A stretch of 8,819 bases of DNA from an uncultured Clostridia bacterium. GTDB lineage: Bacteria; Bacillota; Clostridia; Christensenellales; UBA1242. The notes below the pieces were generated by a model. It had not been told where the DNA came from, searched no databases, and worked only from the letters and a program-made list of their open reading frames with translations. Position numbers and translations under genes: made by a program. The DNA is taken from positions 1 through 8,819 of the forward strand of contig CALWDV010000049.1 of the NCBI GenBank assembly GCA_944376785.1, given 5' to 3'. Of this stretch, positions 1-5,624 are shown in pieces. Position 1 is the stretch's first letter. Every line of letters begins with the position of its first letter.

Positions 1-219
1 GGAACAGGTGCAATTCGCGGTTTTGCATACACATTACTAATTAGTATGTTAGTATCAATGTTCACAACACTAGTTGTAACACGTGGATTTATTAATATTG
101 CTTTAAATATTAATAGTGTAAATTATAAAGCATATGGTTTAAAAAAGGGTAAAGCCCTTAACGAATCAACAAATAATGTTGAAAATAAACCAGTTGAAAA
201 GGAGGTAGAAAATGCGTAA
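1..219 (+). CDS. secD: SecD, C-terminal end (partial), protein translocase subunit
   Basis: The window opens inside a reading frame (frame 1) that gives 72 residues before a TAA stop. It starts with GTGAIRGFAYTL, close to the GTGxxxGFAxTL signature that begins the last transmembrane part of SecD. A hydrophobic helix follows (about residues 8-27) and ends in VVTRGF. The last ~25 residues are a charged, Asn/Lys/Glu-rich cytosolic tail. SecD works with SecF in the membrane, using the proton (or sodium) gradient to help pull exported proteins through SecYEG. Its final 8 bases overlap the secF start, and the secF ribosome site AAGGAGGT (199-206) lies inside secD, so the two are translationally coupled. 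The 5' part, with the first membrane segment and the large external domain, is outside the window. The identity is well supported by this signature and by the adjacent secF. Confidence 0.93.
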   Translation, partial: GTGAIRGFAYTLLISMLVSMFTTLVVTRGFINIALNINSVNYKAYGLKKGKALNESTNNVENKPVEKEVENA

Positions 220-1273
220 ACCTAACAAAATTTCCTTTTCACAAAAATATGATAATTTTTTAAATAAAGATTTAAAAATAGTTAAAAACTGGAAATATTA
301 CTTTATTGCTCCTTTAACAATTATATTCATTGCCATAATAATGTTTGCAGTTTTAGGTTTTAATTTAGGAATTGATTTCACTGGTGGAACAATTTTAAAA
401 GTTAATTTCGGCACCGACATTTCAACAACACAATATAACAACTATAAATCAAATATTGAAACAATATTAAAATCAAACAACATCAAAAATTATAGTTTAC
501 AAAAAGAAGGTTCAACAGAAGATGCTTCAATTTCCATTAAATTTCAAGATGTTAATGGAAAAAGTGAAGAAGAAATGGCTGAAATAACAACTTCAATAAA
601 AGAACAAATAACAGAAAAAATTAATCCTGACGATTCTATTCCTAATTTCGAAGTTTCAGATAGTCAAAGAATTGGTGCAAGTGCAAGTGATAACTTAATT
701 AAAAATGCATTGCTTGCAGTTTCTATTGCAACTGTGTTAATGTTAATTTACATTGCAATTAGATTTGAGTTTGCAAGTGGAATTGCTGCCATTGTTGCAT
801 TGTTACATGATGTGTTAATAATGTGCGCACTTGTAATAATTTGCAGAATTCAAATTAATTCATCATTTATTGCTGCACTTATTACAATAATTGGTTACTC
901 AATTAATAACACCATTGTTGTTTTTGACAGAATTAGAGAAAATTTAAGAAAAGATGTATTAGCTAAAACAACCAATGCTCAAATGGTTGACATTTCCGTA
1001 AAAGAAACATTAACAAGAACACTTTACACATCTTTAACAACAATTTTATCTGTTGCATTACTTGCAATAATTGGTGTTTCATCAATTAGAGAGTTCTTGT
1101 TCCCAATAATCATTGGCTTGTTTGCTGGAACTTATTCATCAATTTTCATTTCAGGAACAATTTGGAGTTTTATTTATAATAAAAGCAAAGATAAAAAACT
1201 TCAAAAACGTTTAAAAGAAAAGAATGATGAAGAAAACAAAAAACCTAATTCAGAGGATAAAATTATAGTTTAA
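212..1273 (+). CDS. secF: SecF, protein translocase subunit
   Basis: The 353-residue protein has the usual SecF plan. A short cytosolic N-terminus is followed by TM1 (about 29-50) and the family motif LGIDFTGGT (52-60). An external domain covers about 61-157. Five more membrane helices follow: about 163-185, 188-211, 216-237, 269-292 and 294-322. The SecD/SecF motif GYSINNTIVVFDRIRE lies at 228-243. A Lys/Glu-rich cytosolic tail ends the protein. SecF pairs with SecD and SecYEG and supports late steps of protein export using the ion gradient. The ATG at 212 is set by AAGGAGGT five bases upstream and overlaps the secD stop. Having separate secD and secF, not one fused secDF as in Bacillus subtilis, fits Clostridia-like organisms. 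A terminator hairpin lies directly after the stop. Nothing in the sequence suggests damage. Confidence 0.96.
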   Translation: MRKPNKISFSQKYDNFLNKDLKIVKNWKYYFIAPLTIIFIAIIMFAVLGFNLGIDFTGGTILKVNFGTDISTTQYNNYKSNIETILKSNNIKNYSLQKEGSTEDASISIKFQDVNGKSEEEMAEITTSIKEQITEKINPDDSIPNFEVSDSQRIGASASDNLIKNALLAVSIATVLMLIYIAIRFEFASGIAAIVALLHDVLIMCALVIICRIQINSSFIAALITIIGYSINNTIVVFDRIRENLRKDVLAKTTNAQMVDISVKETLTRTLYTSLTTILSVALLAIIGVSSIREFLFPIIIGLFAGTYSSIFISGTIWSFIYNKSKDKKLQKRLKEKNDEENKKPNSEDKIIV

Positions 1274-1276
1274 TAA

Positions 1277-1309
1277 AAAAAACCTTCACATTTTGCTTGA
1301 AGGTTTTTT
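1277..1309 (+). terminator. Rho-independent terminator after secF
   Basis: Bases 1277-1288 (AAAAAACCTTCA) pair fully with 1298-1309 (TGAAGGTTTTTT), a 12-bp stem with three G-C pairs around a 9-base loop. The 3' arm ends in a T run that continues as ATTTTT. The A run on the 5' side could let it also work on the opposite strand. It starts three bases after the secF stop codon and ends 12 bases before the recJ start codon, so recJ must be expressed by read-through or from a start site very near its own ATG. Confidence 0.8.
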
Positions 1310-1321
1310 ATTTTTAAAAAT

Positions 1322-3694
1322 ATGAAATACTTAAATAAAATTGAAAATAACAAACTTAATATAAAACAAATTAAAAGTTTAAGTAAAGAATTAAAAATTT
1401 CTGAAAACATTGTTAAACTTCTTTTTTCGCGTGGAATAACTACTAAAAACGATATTTTAGATTTTATTAACTCTGGTCTAAACCAGTTTTATAATCCATT
1501 TCAACTAACAGGTATGAATGAGGCTGTTCAAACAATTAAAAATGCACTTGAAAATAACAAACGCATAACCATTGTTGGTGATTACGACACCGATGGCATT
1601 TGTGCAACAGCAATACTTTATAAATATTTTGAAAGCATTAACAAAAAAGTTGATTACTTTTTACCAAATAGGTTTTTAGATGGTTACGGTTTAACTATTG
1701 ATACAGTTGATAAAATAATTAACGAGTTTAATCCAGAACTTTTAATTACAGTTGATTGTGGAATTGCTTGTTATAAAGAAGTTGACTATGCTAAATCTAA
1801 GGGGTTGGAAGTTGTTGTTACCGATCATCACGAAATACCAGAAATAATTCCTAATTGTGTTTGTGTTGACCCAAAACTGCCAAGCACATATCCTTTTAAA
1901 GAACTTTGTGGTGCAGGAGTTGCATTTAAACTTGTTCAAGCTTTGGCAGGGCTACCTGAAGCTTTAAAATACACTAATATTGCAGCACTTGCAACTGTGG
2001 CCGACATTGTTCCATTAATTAAAGAAAATAGGGCAATAGTTAAACATGGTTTGGAAAATCAAAATAGTTTACCAATTGGTGTTAAAAAATTAATTGAATC
2101 ATTAAAAATAAAAAATTTAACTTCAACCGACATAGCTTTTAAAATTGCTCCTAAACTAAACACAGCAGGAAGAATGGGTGATGCTAGTGTTGCTTTTAAA
2201 TTGTTCATTCAAAAAAATCCAATAGAAATAATAAACATTTTAACCAATCTTGAAGAACAAAATAATCAACGAATTGAAGCAGGAAATTCAATTTATGAAG
2301 ATTGCTTGTTAAAGCTAAAAAACGTTTGCATTTCAAACTTACGAGCAATAGTTTTGCACTCAAATATGTGGCATAGTGGAGTTTTAGGCATTGTTTGTGC
2401 AAAGTTAACCGAAAAATTCAATCGTCCTGTTTGTTTGCTAACAAAAGTTGATAATGTTTATAAGGGTAGCATTAGAAGTTTGCCAGGAATTGATATTTTT
2501 AAAGAATTAACAAAATTAAGTTCATTGCTTGTTAAATTTGGTGGACATAGTGGTGCTGGTGGACTAACAATTGAAGAAAACAAAATCGAAGAATTCACAA
2601 AACAATTAAATGAAAACATTACTAACTGTTATGGTGATGATGTTTTTGATGTTGTAAAATATTACGATTTTGATTTAAACAAAGATTTAATTGATATTAA
2701 CTTTGTTAAAGAACTTTCTGTTTTAGAACCATTTGGTTTTGGAAATGAAAAACCTGTTTTTAAATTCACATTTAACAATTTAAAACCAGAACGACTAAAA
2801 AATTACCCTAATTACTTAAAATTTAAAACTGATAAATTTGAAATGATTAGTTTTAATTTAAGCGAATATTTTGATTCACTAAATACAAATTGTAATAAAA
2901 ATGTTTTGCTAGATTTATCTTGTGAAACTTATAATAAAAAAGAAAGATTAAAAGCAATTATAAAAAACATTAGTTTTGAAAAATTAAACACAGGCGTTAA
3001 AACAGATTTAAGTTTAGGATACTATGCAAAACAATTAAATTTGCCTTCATCAAGCTTGTTTTGTAACACAATTAAAACTAATATTAATGATGTTAATTCA
3101 ATGTTAAAATCAAATTTTGGGACTTTAATTGTTGCAAACAATTTTAAAGCATATACTTATGCATTAACTCATTTTCAAAACAAAATTTATAACTTCGAAA
3201 CTTATGCCATAAAAGATTTAACTGGCGTTAACACTTTAATTTACTTAGCAAAAAACACAGTAAACTTTTCTAATTATAAAAATATTGTTTTTCTAAATGA
3301 AATTTTGCATAAAAACTATTTATCTAATTTTAATCAAAACATATATGTAATGCCAATAGAAAATGAAACTAATGCAATAACCGATTTAAACACAAATCGA
3401 AACATTTTTGGAATTTACCATACAGCAATTAAAAAACTAGTTCAAAAAAACATACATTCGTTTTCAGAGCAAGAATATTTTAATTTAATTAAAAAACAAA
3501 TGCCTGAATATAAAAATTTTAAATTTAATCAATTTGTTTTTGTTACAATGGTTTTAAGTGAATTAAACATAATTAACATAATAAATAATACAGATTATTA
3601 TGAAATAACCATTAATTCAAATGTTAATAATCAATTAACAAACTCATCAATTTATAACTTTGTTAATTTATTTAACACTGTAAACACAAACTAA
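1322..3694 (+). CDS. recJ: Single-stranded-DNA-specific exonuclease RecJ
   Basis: RecJ degrades single-stranded DNA 5' to 3' in recombination repair and mismatch repair. The 790-residue product matches the long Firmicute form. DHH-family motifs are all present: GDYDTDG (86-92, Asp87/89/91), TVDCG (143-147, Asp145), TDHHE (167-171, the DHH triad) and ADIVPL (227-232, Asp228). HSGVLGI lies at 351-357, and the DHHA1 motif GGHSGAGG at 407-414. An OB-fold region containing LEPFGFGNEKP spans about 445-555. A poorly conserved C-terminal domain typical of Firmicute RecJ fills 560-790, richer in Asn and Lys than the core. The metal-binding aspartates and histidines are intact, so activity is expected. 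The N-terminal residues 14-61 align well with RecJ starts from memory, which supports ATG 1322, yet no Shine-Dalgarno sequence precedes it: the 12 bases before it are only A and T. hemZ follows after 12 bases, suggesting one transcript. Confidence 0.95.
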   Translation: MKYLNKIENNKLNIKQIKSLSKELKISENIVKLLFSRGITTKNDILDFINSGLNQFYNPFQLTGMNEAVQTIKNALENNKRITIVGDYDTDGICATAILYKYFESINKKVDYFLPNRFLDGYGLTIDTVDKIINEFNPELLITVDCGIACYKEVDYAKSKGLEVVVTDHHEIPEIIPNCVCVDPKLPSTYPFKELCGAGVAFKLVQALAGLPEALKYTNIAALATVADIVPLIKENRAIVKHGLENQNSLPIGVKKLIESLKIKNLTSTDIAFKIAPKLNTAGRMGDASVAFKLFIQKNPIEIINILTNLEEQNNQRIEAGNSIYEDCLLKLKNVCISNLRAIVLHSNMWHSGVLGIVCAKLTEKFNRPVCLLTKVDNVYKGSIRSLPGIDIFKELTKLSSLLVKFGGHSGAGGLTIEENKIEEFTKQLNENITNCYGDDVFDVVKYYDFDLNKDLIDINFVKELSVLEPFGFGNEKPVFKFTFNNLKPERLKNYPNYLKFKTDKFEMISFNLSEYFDSLNTNCNKNVLLDLSCETYNKKERLKAIIKNISFEKLNTGVKTDLSLGYYAKQLNLPSSSLFCNTIKTNINDVNSMLKSNFGTLIVANNFKAYTYALTHFQNKIYNFETYAIKDLTGVNTLIYLAKNTVNFSNYKNIVFLNEILHKNYLSNFNQNIYVMPIENETNAITDLNTNRNIFGIYHTAIKKLVQKNIHSFSEQEYFNLIKKQMPEYKNFKFNQFVFVTMVLSELNIINIINNTDYYEITINSNVNNQLTNSSIYNFVNLFNTVNTN

Positions 3695-3706
3695 AAGGAG
3701 AATAAA

Positions 3707-5134
3707 ATGAATCTTAACATTACAAACGAAAAATATTATGATGAACTTTTGCTTGTTATAAAACTTTTTTTCTCCGAAGATGAAATTGAAAATTTGAATT
3801 TAGATTTTAATGTCTCATACACTTTTAATAATCCAGTTTTAGAAACACATTTTGACATTACTGGAAATTACAATAATGGCGATGTTAGTATTAATAAAAG
3901 TTTTTCATATTCACTAACAAAAGAACAAATTAATAAATTTGATAAATACACTAAACGTTTTTTAAAAATTGAACTTTATAATATTTTATCAAGTTTAACT
4001 AACACTAAACTTCCTTGGGGCAGTTTAACAGGAATTAGACCAACAAAACTATTTTATGAATTAAAAAAAGAATTGGGCAGTTCAATTCTAGCAAAAAACG
4101 AATTAATAAACACTTTTAAAGTTAGTCCTCAAAAAGCAAATGTTGCATATGAAGTAACTCAAAATCAATCAAAAATTGAAATAAACGATAATTTGGTTGA
4201 TTTATATGTTAACATTCCATTTTGCACAAGCAAATGTTATTATTGCAGTTTTATTTCGGCTCCAATTAATAAGTGTGCCGAATATGTTGAGCCATATATT
4301 ACTGCTTTAATAAAAGAAATTAATGCAGTAAAAAATATTATTAATAAGAAAAATTATATTGTTAAAACAATTTATATTGGTGGCGGAACACCAACTGCAC
4401 TTAGTGCCGAACAACTTGACAGAATTTTAAGTGAATTAACATATCCAGTTAATGAATTTACTGTTGAAGCTGGCAGACCTGACACAATAACAAAAGAAAA
4501 ACTTGATGTTTTGAAAAAACACAATGTAACTAGAATTAGTATTAATCCTCAAACTTTTTCAAACAAAACATTAAAAGAAATTGGTAGAGCACACACAAGT
4601 GAAGATATTATTAAAGCATATAAATTAGCATTACCATATAATTTTAGCGTTAATATGGATTTAATTGCAGGACTAAGCAACGAAAGTTTTAACACGTTTA
4701 AAAAAAGCTTGTTAAAAACATTAGAACTTGAACCCGACAACATCACTATTCACACACTAAGCGTTAAAAGAACTAGTAAGTTAAGCGAAGGGGAAGGAAC
4801 AAAAGGTGAAACAAACGAAGTAACAAAAATGATTGATTTTTCCTATAAAACTTTGCTTGAAAATGGTTATAAACCATATTACTTATATAAACAAAAAAAT
4901 ATGGTTGGAAACCTTGAAAACATTGGTTACACAAAACCAAATAAGGAATGTGTTTTTAACATAGATAGTATGGAAGAAGTTGCAACAATTTTAGCATGTG
5001 GTGCAAATGCAATTTCTAAAAGATTTTATAGCTTACAAAACAGAATTGAAAGAAATGCAAATGTTAAAAATTTAGCTGATTACATTAACAGAATTGATGA
5101 AATAATTAGAAAAAAAGAAGAAACTTTCAAATAA
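3707..5134 (+). CDS. hemZ: HemZ-type radical SAM protein (coproporphyrinogen dehydrogenase family)
   Basis: The 475-residue protein has an N-terminal domain (1-160) with the HemZ-typical block LPWGSLTGIRPTKL (102-115), then a radical SAM domain. The 4Fe-4S cysteines are C173, C177 and C180 in PFCTSKCYYCSF. The SAM-binding GGGTPT is at 225-230, EAGRPDTI at 254-261, and RISINPQTF at 276-284. A C-terminal HemN-like section includes YYLYKQKNMVGNLENIGY (391-408) and ACGANAISKR (430-439). The family is annotated as oxygen-independent coproporphyrinogen III dehydrogenase of heme synthesis. The fourth cysteine that true HemN carries two residues after the third is Phe182 here, as in HemW-like and HemZ proteins, so the actual substrate is uncertain. 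The start is fixed by AAAGGAG (3694-3700), six bases before ATG. It lies 12 bases after recJ, probably in the same transcript. No other heme gene is in the window. Confidence 0.9.
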   Translation: MNLNITNEKYYDELLLVIKLFFSEDEIENLNLDFNVSYTFNNPVLETHFDITGNYNNGDVSINKSFSYSLTKEQINKFDKYTKRFLKIELYNILSSLTNTKLPWGSLTGIRPTKLFYELKKELGSSILAKNELINTFKVSPQKANVAYEVTQNQSKIEINDNLVDLYVNIPFCTSKCYYCSFISAPINKCAEYVEPYITALIKEINAVKNIINKKNYIVKTIYIGGGTPTALSAEQLDRILSELTYPVNEFTVEAGRPDTITKEKLDVLKKHNVTRISINPQTFSNKTLKEIGRAHTSEDIIKAYKLALPYNFSVNMDLIAGLSNESFNTFKKSLLKTLELEPDNITIHTLSVKRTSKLSEGEGTKGETNEVTKMIDFSYKTLLENGYKPYYLYKQKNMVGNLENIGYTKPNKECVFNIDSMEEVATILACGANAISKRFYSLQNRIERNANVKNLADYINRIDEIIRKKEETFK

Positions 5135-5143
5135 TTTGAAAGT
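5123..5143. repeat. Perfect inverted repeat centred on the hemZ stop codon
   Basis: ACTTTCAAA (5123-5131) and TTTGAAAGT (5135-5143) are exact reverse complements, separated only by the hemZ TAA stop. The resulting 9-bp hairpin has two G-C pairs and is followed on the + strand by AAAAATT, not a T run, so it is not a standard terminator for hemZ. It may mark or protect the mRNA 3' end, act as a weak terminator, or be a chance product of AT-rich sequence. It lies about 18 bases upstream of the rpsO -35 element, so a protein-binding role near that promoter is also possible. Confidence 0.5.
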
Positions 5144-5160
5144 AAAAATTAAAATAATTG

Positions 5161-5189
5161 TTTACTTTTAATTAACTATGTGATATTAT
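5161..5189 (+). promoter_or_regulatory. Sigma-A type promoter for rpsO, with extended -10
   Basis: TTTACT (5161-5166; 4 of 6 against TTGACA) is followed by a 17-base spacer and TATTAT (5184-5189; 5 of 6 against TATAAT). TG at 5181-5182 sits one base before the -10, giving the extended -10 form TGnTATTAT. Transcription would begin near 5196, leaving a leader of about 84 bases before rpsO. It lies just after hemZ, in the gap where an rpsO promoter is expected, and is the best-formed vegetative promoter in the window. Confidence 0.75.
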
Positions 5190-5195
5190 TTAAAC

Positions 5196-5279
5196 GTGCT
5201 TTTAACTATGTTTAACGCGTATCCTCAAAGTTTTACGTTAAGCTTGGTAAAAAGTGAATATAATAGGAGGAAAATAAAG
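5196..5279 (+). promoter_or_regulatory. rpsO 5' leader, candidate S15 autoregulatory structure
   Basis: Hairpin 1 pairs 5210-5217 (GTTTAACG) with 5236-5243 (CGTTAAGC): 8 bp including one U-G, with an 18-base loop. That loop contains TCCTC (5222-5226), exactly complementary to GAGGA (5267-5271) in the rpsO ribosome-binding site, so an H-type pseudoknot covering the Shine-Dalgarno sequence can form. A competing hairpin pairs TTTTAC (5231-5236) with GTAAAA (5247-5252) and shares bases with hairpin 1, so the two exclude each other. S15 is known to repress its own translation through leader RNAs of different shapes in several bacteria, including an E. coli pseudoknot. Pairing is read by eye; regulation is inference. 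Confidence 0.45.
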
Positions 5280-5543
5280 ATGATTAAAAAAGAGAAAAAA
5301 CAAGCTGTAATTAAAGAATATCAATTAAATGATACAGACACAGGTTCTTGCTCAGTTCAAATTGCTATTTTAACAGCAAGAATTAACGAATTAACCGAGC
5401 ACTTAAAAGCTAACAAGAATGATAATCATTCTCGTCGTGGTTTAATTCAAATGGTTGCTAATCGTAAAAGCTTACTAAAATATTACGAGAAAAAAGACCT
5501 TGAAGCTTGTCGTGCATTAAAGAAAAAATTAGGTATTAGATAA
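5280..5543 (+). CDS. rpsO: 30S ribosomal protein S15
   Basis: This 87-residue protein has the normal S15 length and runs through DTDTGSCSVQIAILTARI (18-35), LTEHLKANKNDNHSRRGL (38-55) and ends in LGIR. S15 binds the central domain of 16S rRNA early in small-subunit assembly and later contacts 23S rRNA. His41, Asp48 and Ser51, the conserved set that contacts 16S rRNA, are kept. The usual His between them is Asn45, and the common GSPEVQ or GSTEVQ stretch reads GSCSVQ. ATG 5280 is chosen because AGGAGG (5265-5270) lies nine bases upstream and family alignment begins here. An in-frame GTG at 5196 would add 28 residues unlike S15 and sits at the predicted transcription start. Arginines are largely CGT, as expected for a highly expressed gene. 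A terminator follows, then pnp, the common bacterial order. Confidence 0.97.
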   Translation: MIKKEKKQAVIKEYQLNDTDTGSCSVQIAILTARINELTEHLKANKNDNHSRRGLIQMVANRKSLLKYYEKKDLEACRALKKKLGIR

Positions 5544-5548
5544 TAAGT

Positions 5549-5579
5549 AAAGGTGGAAGGTTTCTCTTTCGCCTTTTTT
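5549..5579 (+). terminator. Terminator or processing hairpin between rpsO and pnp
   Basis: Bases 5549-5560 (AAAGGTGGAAGG) pair with 5565-5576 (TCTTTCGCCTTT) in a 12-bp stem with a few G-U pairs and a 4-base loop (TTTC), followed by TTTA. It starts five bases after the rpsO stop. Since no convincing pnp promoter is visible downstream, it is probably a partial terminator that lets some transcription into pnp. In E. coli the rpsO-pnp gap holds both a terminator and an RNase III site controlling pnp, so this stem may also be a processing site here (inference). Confidence 0.72.
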
Positions 5580-5581
5580 AT

Positions 5582-5598
5582 AGTTATCATTGATAACT
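5582..5598. promoter_or_regulatory. Perfect 17-base dyad in the pnp leader
   Basis: AGTTATCA (5582-5589) and TGATAACT (5591-5598) are exact reverse complements around a single T. This could be a binding site for a dimeric regulator, overlapping the -10-like hexamers TATAGT (5579-5584) and TATCAT (5585-5590). Neither hexamer has a good -35 at 16-18 bases. As RNA, an adequate loop would leave only five or six base pairs. It resembles no operator that I can name with confidence. The pnp ribosome site begins 16 bases downstream. Confidence 0.45.
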
Positions 5599-5624
5599 TA
5601 TTAGAGTAGTTCCAGGAGGAAAAA

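Noticed and set aside
1264..1269. TATAGT as the -10 of a recJ promoter at the end of secF
   Set aside because: No -35-like hexamer lies 16-18 bases upstream, and the terminator would lie between this promoter and recJ.
1742..2402. Minus-strand open frames within recJ
   Set aside because: Short, low-complexity translations antisense to conserved RecJ motifs; no ribosome site or promoter.
4549..4746. Minus-strand open frame within hemZ
   Set aside because: It is 65 residues long and antisense to the conserved radical SAM core, with no sign of independent coding.
5196..5279. 28-codon N-terminal extension of S15 from an upstream in-frame GTG
   Set aside because: It begins at the predicted transcription start, has no ribosome site, does not resemble S15, and ATG 5280 has AGGAGG nine bases upstream with correct family length.
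5582..5598. Fur or PerR box reading of the pnp-leader dyad
   Set aside because: The half-site order (AGTTATCA then TGATAACT) does not match the TGATAAT-type 7-1-7 Fur arrangement or the PerR TTATAAT form, so no named regulator is assigned.
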